Part shown: positions 6,017 through 13,989 of the stretch, in pieces | Layout of the letters: every line of letters starts with the position of its first letter | How positions within the stretch are numbered: the first letter of the stretch is position 1 | NCBI GenBank assembly: GCA_045638125.1 | Contig: JAZUAS010000025.1 | Coordinates: forward strand, 1 to 30,894 | Source: SVTX01 sp045638125 | GTDB lineage: Bacteria; Bacillota; Clostridia; Oscillospirales; CAG-272 | Reading direction: 5' to 3' | Length of the DNA: 30,894 bases | Notes under the pieces: generated by a model | Databases searched by the model: none | What the model saw: the letters and a program-made list of their open reading frames with translations, nothing else | Told to the model about the DNA's origin: nothing | Made by a program: the position numbers and the translations under genes

Positions 6017-8599
6017 TTATTGCTGACTTTCCGTCAGCTTTTTGATAAAGGCGGTTATCTCGTTTCCGACACGGGTCAGTTCGTCGATGAACTCCTGCGC
6101 CGTCATACGCAAAATGCCCGAATGGACGGCAGAGAATTGCAAAAGCCTGTCGTCTGTCACCATTCTGATGCTGTAATCGGGGCCAAGATCGTGCATCACC
6201 TTTTCGATGTATGCGTCGGCGGTCTGGTCTGCCTTAGTGTAGACCACCTTATATCCGTCCTTTGAGAACTCCGATCCCTCTCCGTCCTTGACAAGGTAAG
6301 CGTCAAAAACAAGCAAAAGCTCAACCTTGGTGTACGCAACGTAGCTGGAAAGGATGTCCATAAGCTCCTCTCTCGCTTTTTCAAGGCTGAAATCGGCGGT
6401 CTTTTTGAGGCTTTCCCAAGAATAGATCAGATTGTAGCCATCGATTATCACCATGTTTCGTTGGGGCTTCAGATTTTTGATCCTTGGAGGCTTTTCGTTC
6501 TTCGATGCCGAAATGCTTTTGGGTTCTTTATACTGTCTTCGCTTGATAGGCCCGAAGGAGCGAAGCATTATAGCCTCAAGCTCCTCGTCGCTGATCTGAT
6601 ATTTCCGCGTAAGGGTAGCAACTCTCGGGATGACGGTCTCGCCGTTGTCCGAAAGAGAAATGCCCGCGTCAAGATGCTTATAGTTATCAACCTCGCGCCA
6701 GTTGACCACAAAGCCTGCCCCGTGATCACAAAATACCGAATGAGGAGTGTTTTCAAGATCGCTTTCGGGGTCGTAAGCAGCATTTTGTGCTATTTCTTCG
6801 GCGTTGTGACAAGGCTCATATCCGTCGCTGACGCATGAAAGTCTGCCTTCTCCGCGGGTGTAGGAAATCACCTCGCGAGTGTAGTCGTGAAGCGTTGAAA
6901 CCGGGGCTCTGCCCGATATCACGGTGAGATTTTCGTCGGATGACTCTATCTCAAATTCTGCGCTCCTTGCTTGAAGATCGGACATGGCCCTGCCTACTTG
7001 ATTTTGCGGTATCTCAAGGCGGAATTTATAATATGGCTCAAGGAGAGTGCAACCGCCCTTCATAAGTCCGTGACGAACCGCACGAAGCGTTGCCTCGCGG
7101 AAATCACCACCCTCGGTGTGCTTTAGATGAGCCTTGCCTGCCACGAGAGTTATCTTGGTGTCGGTGAGGATAGCTCCGATTTTTGTACCTCTGTGATCTT
7201 TTTCGTAAAGATGTGAGAGAATAAGTCTCTGCCAGTTGGTGTCAAGGGTGTTTTCGGGGAGCTTTGTATCGAATATAAGCCCGGTTCCCTTGGGTGCGGG
7301 TTCAAGTAAAAGCTGAACCTCGGCATAGTGCCTAAGAGGCTCAAAATGCCCCACTCCGATCGCCTTTTTCGCTATCTTTTCTTTGTATAAAATTCTGCCC
7401 GTATCAAGAGTGCAATCGATAGAAAATCTTTCGAAAATAAGCCTTTTTATAAGGTCTATCTGTATCTCTCCCATAAGCCTTGCCTCGATCTCGGCAAGCT
7501 CCTCGTTCCATGAAAGATGCAAGGACGGTTCTTCCTCCTCAAGCTCCTTGAGCTTTGGGAAATACAGCATCGGGTCGCATCCCTCGGGGAGATTTATTTG
7601 ATAAGAGAGGACAGGCTCGAGCATCGGCTTCTCACCGTCGCTTTCAACTCCAAGCCCAAGTCCCGAAAAAGTAGCAGATAGTCCTAAAACGGCACAGATC
7701 TCGCCTGCCGACACTTTTTCGGTCTGCTCAAATTTTTCGCCCGAATAAAGCCGTATTTGACTGACCTTTTCCATGTATTTTTTACCCTCGCAGACATAGG
7801 TCAGCTCGTCGCGCGCAGACAGAGAACCGCCCGTGATCTTCATATACGTCAGTCTCGTGCCGCCCACGCGAGAAATTTTGAATACTCTTGCGCCAAACCT
7901 TTCGCTATCGTATACGGGGGAGAGAGAATAGCGATCGATGGTGTCAAGAAGAAAATCTATGCCCGTCATGCGGAGTGCCGAGCCGAAAAGACATGGAAAT
8001 AGCCGACGGCTTGCAATAAGAGAGGCAATATCGCCATCATCGATCTCTCTGCCCGATAGAAAATCTTCTAAAAAGTCCTCATTGACCATAGCAAGCTTTT
8101 CGTCAAGCTCGCTCTTGCTTTGCTTTTCGTGAAACCCGACACATAGGGGCGAAAGACTCTTGGAAAGCTCGGATTCAATATCCTCGGTAAGCTTTATCGA
8201 TACGTCGGTCTTGTTGACGAAGACAAAGGTCGGCACACCGTATATTTCAAGCAGCTGCCAAAGGGTTCTTGTGTGATTTTGCACTCCGTCGGGAGCGCTG
8301 ACAACCAAAATTGCGTAGTCAATCAGGGAAAGAACTCGCTCTGCCTCGGCAGAAAAATCTACGTGACCGGGGGTGTCAAGGAGGATAAAATCGCAGTTTT
8401 CGCTTGAAAAACGAGCCTGCTTTGAAAAAATAGTGATTCCGCGCTCACGCTCGACCGCATTTGTATCAAGATAAGTGTTTTTGTGGTCAACTCTGCCAAG
8501 TGTGCGTATTCTGCCGGAAATATAGAGCAAAGCCTCGGAAAGAGTGGTCTTTCCTGCGTCAACGTGCGCTAAAATGCCGATAGTAAGCTTTTTTTTCAT
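6017..8599 (-). CDS. TetM/EF-G-like ribosomal GTPase fused to a Rae1/YacP-type NYN nuclease domain
   Basis: This 860-residue protein has the full translation-factor GTPase core: G1 AHVDAGKT near the N-terminus, G3 DTPGHVDF and G4 NKTD. EF-G domains II-V follow, in the order seen in ribosomal protection proteins such as Tet(M) (about 640 residues). Beyond the usual end, residues 716-860 form a NYN/PIN-like domain beginning MVIIDGYNLIYSWESLKK, with LLVFDAY, TADAYIEK and VTDD acidic motifs. It looks strikingly like Rae1 (YacP), the Bacillus endonuclease that cuts mRNA in the ribosomal A site. The ATG at 8597-8599 is chosen because AAGGAGG lies at ideal spacing; a TTG 18 bases upstream would overlap that site. 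The domain IV tip reads HLKHTEGGDF (around residues 491-500), not the SPVSTPADF loop of Tet(M), so tetracycline resistance is doubtful. Fusion and families are clear; biological role is inferred. Confidence 0.9.
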   Translation of the reverse strand: MKKKLTIGILAHVDAGKTTLSEALLYISGRIRTLGRVDHKNTYLDTNAVERERGITIFSKQARFSSENCDFILLDTPGHVDFSAEAERVLSLIDYAILVVSAPDGVQNHTRTLWQLLEIYGVPTFVFVNKTDVSIKLTEDIESELSKSLSPLCVGFHEKQSKSELDEKLAMVNEDFLEDFLSGREIDDGDIASLIASRRLFPCLFGSALRMTGIDFLLDTIDRYSLSPVYDSERFGARVFKISRVGGTRLTYMKITGGSLSARDELTYVCEGKKYMEKVSQIRLYSGEKFEQTEKVSAGEICAVLGLSATFSGLGLGVESDGEKPMLEPVLSYQINLPEGCDPMLYFPKLKELEEEEPSLHLSWNEELAEIEARLMGEIQIDLIKRLIFERFSIDCTLDTGRILYKEKIAKKAIGVGHFEPLRHYAEVQLLLEPAPKGTGLIFDTKLPENTLDTNWQRLILSHLYEKDHRGTKIGAILTDTKITLVAGKAHLKHTEGGDFREATLRAVRHGLMKGGCTLLEPYYKFRLEIPQNQVGRAMSDLQARSAEFEIESSDENLTVISGRAPVSTLHDYTREVISYTRGEGRLSCVSDGYEPCHNAEEIAQNAAYDPESDLENTPHSVFCDHGAGFVVNWREVDNYKHLDAGISLSDNGETVIPRVATLTRKYQISDEELEAIMLRSFGPIKRRQYKEPKSISASKNEKPPRIKNLKPQRNMVIIDGYNLIYSWESLKKTADFSLEKAREELMDILSSYVAYTKVELLLVFDAYLVKDGEGSEFSKDGYKVVYTKADQTADAYIEKVMHDLGPDYSIRMVTDDRLLQFSAVHSGILRMTAQEFIDELTRVGNEITAFIKKLTESQQ

Positions 8600-8632
8600 G
8601 CTTTTTCCTCCTTTCAAAATTTTGATTTAACT

Positions 8633-8662
8633 AAATGCGCCCGCCAAAGGCAGGGCGCATTT
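8633..8662 (-). terminator. Strong hairpin, weak U-tract, between the redox gene and the ribosomal GTPase gene
   Basis: AAATGCGCCC (8633-8642) pairs perfectly with GGGCGCATTT (8653-8662) over ten base pairs with a ten-base loop. On the minus strand the following sequence is only moderately T-rich, so termination may be partial. Only 33 bases remain before the next start codon, with no room for a separate promoter downstream of the hairpin. Confidence 0.65.
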
Positions 8663-8667
8663 TGGGG

Positions 8668-10173
8668 TCAATTTATACTGTTGATTGCCTTTTCCACAGC
8701 GGATATAAGCTCCTCGTGAGTGACGCTTCCGATGAAAATATCGGTTATCACGCCCTCGCCGTTGATCACTACGGTGGTGGGGCAGGCTTGAATGTTGAAA
8801 AGCTCTTGGCAATCCTTGTTGTCATCCCAGCAGATAAGCATCGTGCCGTCATTCCATTCAGGGTGTCCCGAGTCGTTATCTATCCAGCCGCTTGCGTCAA
8901 CACCGGGGAAGTCTATGTGGATTGCCAATATGGTCAGATTATATCCGTATTCCTTTGCGGTTTCGTAGAAATGGGGGAGCTCTTCGACGCATGGGCCGCA
9001 GGTGGTGTACCAGAAGTTAAGAACTACAACGTTACCATATTCTGCTGAAAGGTCGAATTTTTCGCCGCTTGAGAGGATTGTGGGTGAGATCTCGGGGCAA
9101 ACGTTCCCGATCTCCGTGCCAACCGCAGGCTGAGTTGTTTCTGTGTCTATATTGTAGTGCACAAGCACACCTGCCAAAAGCGAAAGCATAAGAGTTGCGG
9201 TCACAACGGTCTTGATGATGTTGCCGGTGCGTTTTTTCTTATTGTTGGCTTCAATTTTTGCCGCTTCCTCCTCGCTTGCATTGGGAGAAATAGCTTCAAT
9301 AGGCGAGGTGATAACAAACTTAGGACCTTTCATGGTGATAGCCTTGGTGGGACAAGCTCCTATGCATTCACCACAGCTGATACACTCGTGGTCGCCAACG
9401 TGCTTGACGTCCATCTTGCACTTATCAACGCAAATGCCGCAATCGATACAGCTCTTTTTATCGACCTTAACGCCAATGAGCGCGAATTTATTGAAAAATC
9501 CGTAGAGAGCGCCCAAGGGGCAGATGAATCGGCAGAACAAACGGAAAATAAAGACACATCCCACAAGGAAAGCCACCATAAGCAGGAACTTCCAGGTGAA
9601 GAGGGGACCCAGCATACGAAGGTATCCCTTGTTGACCGAGTTGGAGAGCAATCCCATAGCGCCCTCAAGAGTACCTGCGGGGCAGATGTACTTGCAAAAT
9701 CCGGGGAGAGGGAAGCTTCTGAAGGCGTAAGCCACGGGCACGATTCCTACGAAAAAAGCAAGAATAACGTACTTAAAGTAGGAAATTATGCGAGTTATCT
9801 TGTTCTTCTTCAGTTTAGGAGTGGGTATCTTATGTAAAAGCTCCTGAATAAGACCGAAAGGGCAGAGGAAGCCGCATATCCATCGTCCGAAAATAATGCC
9901 GTAGAGCATGATGATTCCGAACATATAATAGGGAATCGTTTTATTGCTGGATGCCAATGAATTTTGAAGCGCACCCAGAGGGCAAGCACCTGAAGCTCCG
10001 GGACAGGAGTAGCAATTAAGTCCGGGAGTGCAGATGTTTTTCAGAGGGCCCTTGTATATCTTGCCCGTGAAAAATCCCTTTATGTTTGCATTGAAAAGCA
10101 GAGCTGCGTAAAGCTGTATAAGTCGTCTCTTGGTGGGAAGACGCTTTTTGATCCAACCGAATATTTTTTTCAT
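8668..10173 (-). CDS. NapH-like membrane 4Fe-4S protein fused to a TlpA-type thioredoxin domain
   Basis: This 501-residue protein combines a polytopic NapH/MauN-like half with an exported redox domain. The membrane part carries Cys motifs C54-x2-C57, C100-x3-CP, C160-x3-CP and C214-x3-CP typical of the family. Two classical ferredoxin clusters follow: C242, C245, C248, C252 and C264, C267, C270, C274. After a further transmembrane helix comes a TlpA/ResA-like thioredoxin fold with active site WYTTCGPC (C392, C395) and the cis-proline segment CPTTVV. The likely job is to pass electrons from cytoplasmic ferredoxin across the membrane to an outward-facing dithiol. It lies two genes' width from a lipoprotein operon containing another TlpA domain. 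The start codon overlaps closely with the end of the upstream gene (13 bases between stop and ATG). Electron flow direction is inferred. Confidence 0.9.
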   Translation of the reverse strand: MKKIFGWIKKRLPTKRRLIQLYAALLFNANIKGFFTGKIYKGPLKNICTPGLNCYSCPGASGACPLGALQNSLASSNKTIPYYMFGIIMLYGIIFGRWICGFLCPFGLIQELLHKIPTPKLKKNKITRIISYFKYVILAFFVGIVPVAYAFRSFPLPGFCKYICPAGTLEGAMGLLSNSVNKGYLRMLGPLFTWKFLLMVAFLVGCVFIFRLFCRFICPLGALYGFFNKFALIGVKVDKKSCIDCGICVDKCKMDVKHVGDHECISCGECIGACPTKAITMKGPKFVITSPIEAISPNASEEEAAKIEANNKKKRTGNIIKTVVTATLMLSLLAGVLVHYNIDTETTQPAVGTEIGNVCPEISPTILSSGEKFDLSAEYGNVVVLNFWYTTCGPCVEELPHFYETAKEYGYNLTILAIHIDFPGVDASGWIDNDSGHPEWNDGTMLICWDDNKDCQELFNIQACPTTVVINGEGVITDIFIGSVTHEELISAVEKAINSIN

Positions 10174-10186
10174 TCACGTCACCGCC

Positions 10187-10978
10187 TTAACCAAGACCGA
10201 TACATTCGGTACAAATATTTATTGCCTTTGAGAGTACGTCTGCCATACCGCCGTTGAATATGCCGAGAACGATGAAAATGAGTGCAACCGATACAACGAT
10301 TATTCTCGCAGCAGTAATGTGATAGCGTTCTTTTCTGCGCTTACAAGCGGTGCACTCTGTCTGCTCACTTTTCTGTGCCTTACCATCGGCAATCAGTGCT
10401 TTTATGGATGAGATTTGAGTGTTTATCAATATATCATTGCTATAAACGTAAGCCAATGCAATAAGCGCACAAACGACAAAGCATGGAATTATCAAGCTGC
10501 ATAACGTTAACACACTTTGATTATATTCCAAGGTGTAGCTGGTGGGGGCGAGGGCGACAATAAGAATCGGAAGCGAGAAAACAGTGCAGATTACAATAGT
10601 GATAATTTTGAGCACCAATCTGATGATTTTTGCCTTTTTGTAGGTTGCAACGTCTTCTTTTTCGCACAAGGAAAGATCATATTTGTCCTCAAGACGCTTG
10701 AGTGTGGTGATGGGGGCGATGTTTGCCTTGAATTCAGGCTCGTCAAGAGGCATGAATATTTTCATGAGACCGCCCACGGCAACAGCACCCACGGTGACGT
10801 ACAGAATTGCTTGAATTTTGGCAAAAGCCGCCGATATAGAATCGGGAGTAAAAGGTCGATCTCCCAGACTGTAGATATTATAGCAGGACACCATCAGTAA
10901 AATGCCCGATATGATAAGCAATATCGAGAGCAGTATCCCGTATATGAGATATATGATTTTTTTCGTCTTATTTGACAT
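10187..10978 (-). CDS. Five-helix membrane protein with a CD1871A-like CxxC tail
   Basis: This protein has 263 residues with hydrophobic segments near 8-32, 55-75, 118-142, 158-180 and 222-241. Residues 1-220 do not match a family I know. The last 42 residues, a helix followed by IFNGGMADVLSKAINICTECIGLG (quoted in part: GIFNGG and NICTECIGLG), match the short CD1871A-type CxxC proteins that in Clostridia usually stand alone and sit beside a membrane 4Fe-4S protein. C256 and C259 form the CxxC at the extreme C-terminus. A second pair, C209 and C212, lies in a basic loop. The gene is directly upstream of the NapH-TlpA fusion and has its own consensus promoter at 11023-11051. I infer it is a partner in the same thiol electron-transfer unit. 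Confidence 0.85.
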   Translation of the reverse strand: MSNKTKKIIYLIYGILLSILLIISGILLMVSCYNIYSLGDRPFTPDSISAAFAKIQAILYVTVGAVAVGGLMKIFMPLDEPEFKANIAPITTLKRLEDKYDLSLCEKEDVATYKKAKIIRLVLKIITIVICTVFSLPILIVALAPTSYTLEYNQSVLTLCSLIIPCFVVCALIALAYVYSNDILINTQISSIKALIADGKAQKSEQTECTACKRRKERYHITAARIIVVSVALIFIVLGIFNGGMADVLSKAINICTECIGLG

Positions 10979-11022
10979 TTGATTTATCCTTTCAAAAGTT
11001 GTAACAATACAAATCCACTATA

Positions 11023-11051
11023 ATTATAATATACTTTTTTGTAAAAATCAA
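11023..11051 (-). promoter_or_regulatory. Sigma-A promoter of the membrane redox genes
   Basis: On the minus strand TTGATT (11046-11051) and TATAAT (11023-11028) are spaced by 17 bases. The position, about 45-70 bases upstream of the membrane protein start, fits transcription of the CxxC protein, the NapH-TlpA fusion and, by readthrough, the ribosomal GTPase gene. Confidence 0.8.
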
Positions 11052-11104
11052 GTCGTTTCCGCACTGTTTGTGAAAAAAATGAATTTTTGTGTAAAAATCT
11101 AATG

Positions 11105-11133
11105 AAAAAGGCTACCGCAAAAGCGGTAGCCTT
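11105..11133 (-). terminator. Rho-independent terminator of the lipoprotein operon
   Basis: AAGGCTACCGC (11108-11118) pairs perfectly with GCGGTAGCCTT (11123-11133) around a four-base loop. Read on the minus strand the stem is followed by a T-run. It lies 28 bases after the stop codon of the small lipoprotein and ahead of the next promoter. Confidence 0.88.
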
Positions 11134-11161
11134 GATTCTTTTTGATAGTGACTAAAAAGTA

Positions 11162-11611
11162 TTATTCAGCGTCCTTGGTAAGAGTTACAGTCAGCTCGCA
11201 GGAGTCCTCGGGGAAGCTGTAAGATGCTTCGCCTGTGTAACCCGAGAGAGTTACCTTAACCGTGTACTCGGCTTCGTCAAACTCAAACGTAGCCACACCG
11301 TCGGTGTCGGTAGGAGAGGGAAGCTTGCAAAGGTCACCAATGCAAAGCTGAACGAATGCACCTGCAAGGGGGTTACCCTCGCTGTCTACAACGGTTACTT
11401 TATAGGTTACCTTTGTGTTTTCGGGAGCGGTGCTTTCGGTTTCCTCGGTGTCATTTGATGCCTCGGTCTCCGAGGGAATTTCTTTTTCGGTGGATTCCAA
11501 GGTTGAGGATTCGCTACCACTTTCAGTAACGGGACCCAGATCGCAGGAGCAAACAAGCAACAGAGTTGCAAGAAGCATACATAAAAGTACAATAATTTTG
11601 GTTTTTACCAT
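11162..11611 (-). CDS. Small lipoprotein with a carboxypeptidase-regulatory-like domain
   Basis: This 149-residue exported protein has a hydrophobic leader ending VCSC, with C23 as the likely lipidated cysteine. A linker rich in Ser, Glu and Thr (about residues 26-66) follows. Residues 68-149 form one beta-sandwich of the carboxypeptidase-regulatory / SpaA kind: VTVVDSEGNPLAGAFVQL, then DTDGVATFEF and YTVKVTLSGY. The domain also has a Cys pair, LCIGDLCKL. The start has AGGAGG at optimal spacing. It follows the 742-residue lipoprotein by 57 bases without an obvious promoter, so it is probably the last gene of that operon. The same beta-sandwich type occurs in both larger lipoproteins upstream. 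Function is unknown; a cell-surface structural or binding role is a guess. Confidence 0.82.
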   Translation of the reverse strand: MVKTKIIVLLCMLLATLLLVCSCDLGPVTESGSESSTLESTEKEIPSETEASNDTEETESTAPENTKVTYKVTVVDSEGNPLAGAFVQLCIGDLCKLPSPTDTDGVATFEFDEAEYTVKVTLSGYTGEASYSFPEDSCELTVTLTKDAE

Positions 11612-11668
11612 ATTAACCTCCTAATGTTAACAGTTGTTTGCAAAATATCAGTTTTGTGAATGTTTGAC

Positions 11669-13897
11669 TCATTCGTAGTATCCGCAGTAGAGCAGCCAAG
11701 CGTACTCCTGATTGAAGGGAAGACCCGAAAAAGCATTAGCAAAAATGTTGCTGTCGGAACCTTCCTTCCACCAACCTTGATTGTTGCCAAAGCTTTGAAT
11801 TGCCTCTGCAAGCTTTGCTGTAAGAGGAACTCTTATGCCGGGCTCGGGAGCGGATTCTGTCGTATAAGGGTCGGGCATGCCGCACTGGAAGAAGAGCTCG
11901 TTATAGCTCCGTTTTTCAATTATGTTACCGTCGGCATCCTTAATATATGTACCCATTCTCTGGTTAGCACAGATGGTGTAGATGCTTGCAATATACTTGG
12001 AGTCTGTGGTGAAATCAAGGAAGAGAACGGGACCGTCCACACTGTTAAGGTGATAATATCCATCGTCGGGATTAAGCACTGCGGAGATAGAGATATTACC
12101 GAGGTCAATGGTGGTATAAGTGCCCTCCTGGGGATAGTTTTTCATTTCCTCAACTTTGTCGGAATCCTCTTGATAGGGAGTCCAAGGCGCTTCGACCAGT
12201 CTTGTTCCGGGGTCGCCTACGTTCTGAATGTTCAACACACACTCGGTAGCGCCCGTGCTTCTGATAGCGAAAACATAAGACATTCCAATGCTACTAGAAT
12301 ATACATTGAAAGCTAAACCGTTGTTGTACTTGGAAAATTCACTGTTGCCCTCGGAAACGTCGCTTCCTTGAACAAAGAAGGATCCTCCGTGGTAGCTTAT
12401 TGAAAGAGTGCTTTCACACTCATAGGTAATTGTGTAGATGGCGGGAGTTTGAGGAGTAAAGATAATGAACGTAAGGGCGTTGGGAGTGAGAGATACTTTA
12501 TAAGAACCGTCACTGTATATATTGGATGCAGGGTAATCTTTGTCTTCGGGGACTCCAACGTATAGTATCTCCTCATCAGAGGTGGTGCGGTAAAGCTTAA
12601 TATTGAGTGACTTATTATTGGGAGAGAGAACGCAAGAGGATTCGTCGTAAACATATTCAACGTCAAGGCCCTCCAAATCAAGCTCAACAGTGTATTCTCC
12701 GTCCTCAAGATCAAAGGTGACGTACTGTCCCTTGTATTGGATCATCTTAACGTTTTCACCGTCTTTTTTGATGTTAACGATGATATTTGTCAAGGGCATA
12801 CCAAGACCGTCGGTGATCCAAACGCCGTAATTACCCTTGAATCCGCAGGTGGTACATACGCCAATTGCGAAGGAGTGACCCTTGGGAGCTACGGGAACCT
12901 GAGTTACGGTAGTTATACCACAAACCGAGCATTTTTTACCATCTGTCGTTCCAGTCTCGGTGCAGGTAGCCGCCTTGCCGAGAACCGTTTCCTCGGTGTG
13001 AGCAAGCGTTGCGGTGGCGGTTTGGGCTACCAATATTTTTTGGCATACAGAGCATACAACACCGTCGGTAAGACCTTGCTCTTTGCAGGTCGCGGCTTTG
13101 CCGAGAAGCGTTTGTCTGGTATGTTCGCCGGTTTTGGGGATTACTTGGGTTTCTATTGTTTCACCGCATTCACATACAAGGGACTTTGAGCCAGACTCCG
13201 CACAGGTGGCGGGTTTTGTGATCTCCCAGGAAGAACCGCTATGAACGTGTCCCTCTTCCATAGCAGGAATAGAAGCTGTTTCAAGTGTTGCTTGGCAACG
13301 GGTACATTCCTTGTGCTTTTCTCCCTCAACTCCAACCGAGGCAGGCTTGTCTATTATCCAGTCGCTCTCGGTGTGGCCGAGAGGGGAGATTGTGTCTTGT
13401 TTTGTGATGGTTTCATTACATACAGAGCATTTTTTACCCTGTGTAAGACCGCTTTCGGTGCAGGTTGCCGCCAGTGCATCTACTATTTCCTCTGTGTGAG
13501 GAATTTTGGATACAGGTGTTTGCGCCAACAGAGTTGCATCGCATACAGAGCATTTTTTGCCCTGTGTAAGACCCTCCTCGGAGCAGGTTGCCGCGCGTCC
13601 TGCGACTATCTCCTCGGCATGAGCCAGCATTTCGATCTCTTCAGTCTCAAGAGTCTTGCCGCAATTTATACATTCATTGTGCTTAGAGCCTTTAGATGAG
13701 CAGGTTGCTTCGGTGTCAATGATCCAATCGCCCGCCTCATGCTCGTCGCAGGCGGCAGAGGAGCTTTCACCGGTGTTTTGGCTCTGGCCATCTTCTGGAA
13801 CAGAAGTGAAGAAATCACAGGAGACCGCAAAAACGGTCATTATTGCCACAATGCATATAGCAAACGCTATTTTTGTAAATTTATTGATCTTCATCAT
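11669..13897 (-). CDS. Cysteine-rich repeat lipoprotein with a novel C-terminal domain
   Basis: This 742-residue protein has a leader ending AVSC (lipidated C27 if the first ATG is used). Residues about 53-353 contain seven repeats of about 40-45 residues with the pattern ATC...G...KC-x2-C, plus a final CTTCG. Residues 357-440 form a carboxypeptidase-regulatory-like beta-sandwich (GVWITDGLGMPLTNIIVNI). A second beta-rich region follows. From about residue 590 to the end is a domain with DGYYHLNSVDGPVLFLDF and a terminal WLLYCGYYE, shared with the neighbouring 942-residue lipoprotein. Two adjacent ATGs fit the GGAGG site; the second (13894) has the better spacing. Repeats of this Cys type are common in clostridial surface proteins and may bind metal; no enzyme activity is visible. 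It probably shares a transcript with the genes on either side. Confidence 0.85.
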   Translation of the reverse strand: MMKINKFTKIAFAICIVAIMTVFAVSCDFFTSVPEDGQSQNTGESSSAACDEHEAGDWIIDTEATCSSKGSKHNECINCGKTLETEEIEMLAHAEEIVAGRAATCSEEGLTQGKKCSVCDATLLAQTPVSKIPHTEEIVDALAATCTESGLTQGKKCSVCNETITKQDTISPLGHTESDWIIDKPASVGVEGEKHKECTRCQATLETASIPAMEEGHVHSGSSWEITKPATCAESGSKSLVCECGETIETQVIPKTGEHTRQTLLGKAATCKEQGLTDGVVCSVCQKILVAQTATATLAHTEETVLGKAATCTETGTTDGKKCSVCGITTVTQVPVAPKGHSFAIGVCTTCGFKGNYGVWITDGLGMPLTNIIVNIKKDGENVKMIQYKGQYVTFDLEDGEYTVELDLEGLDVEYVYDESSCVLSPNNKSLNIKLYRTTSDEEILYVGVPEDKDYPASNIYSDGSYKVSLTPNALTFIIFTPQTPAIYTITYECESTLSISYHGGSFFVQGSDVSEGNSEFSKYNNGLAFNVYSSSIGMSYVFAIRSTGATECVLNIQNVGDPGTRLVEAPWTPYQEDSDKVEEMKNYPQEGTYTTIDLGNISISAVLNPDDGYYHLNSVDGPVLFLDFTTDSKYIASIYTICANQRMGTYIKDADGNIIEKRSYNELFFQCGMPDPYTTESAPEPGIRVPLTAKLAEAIQSFGNNQGWWKEGSDSNIFANAFSGLPFNQEYAWLLYCGYYE
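12839..13741 (-). repeat. Seven cysteine-pair repeats encoded in tandem
   Basis: The repeat unit is about 40-45 codons. Each unit has the form ATC-x2-x-G-x-K-x2-C-x2-C followed by a Thr/Gln-rich strand and HTE. The fourth unit has lost the first Cys (ASVGVEGEKHKECTRC). The units diverge at DNA level, so the array is old rather than freshly amplified. Confidence 0.8.
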
Positions 13898-13931
13898 TTT
13901 TCCTCCATAAACGTGGAAAATGTTTATTTGA

Positions 13932-13955
13932 GGGCTGCCGCATATACGACAGCCC
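13932..13955 (-). terminator. Intercistronic hairpin between two large lipoprotein genes
   Basis: GGGCTG pairs with CAGCCC, with one mismatch and then a CG/CG extension. It lies 34 bases after the stop codon of the 942-residue lipoprotein. The downstream minus-strand sequence is only patchily T-rich, so this may be a partial terminator or a message-stability element rather than a full stop. Confidence 0.45.
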
Positions 13956-13989
13956 GTTTATTTGTGGTTTTTAGGGTGCAGAAGTGGTG

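Noticed and set aside
6017..8599. Reading the GTPase as a plain tetracycline resistance gene
   Set aside because: The Tet(M) tip loop is missing and there is an added nuclease domain, with no mobile element nearby.
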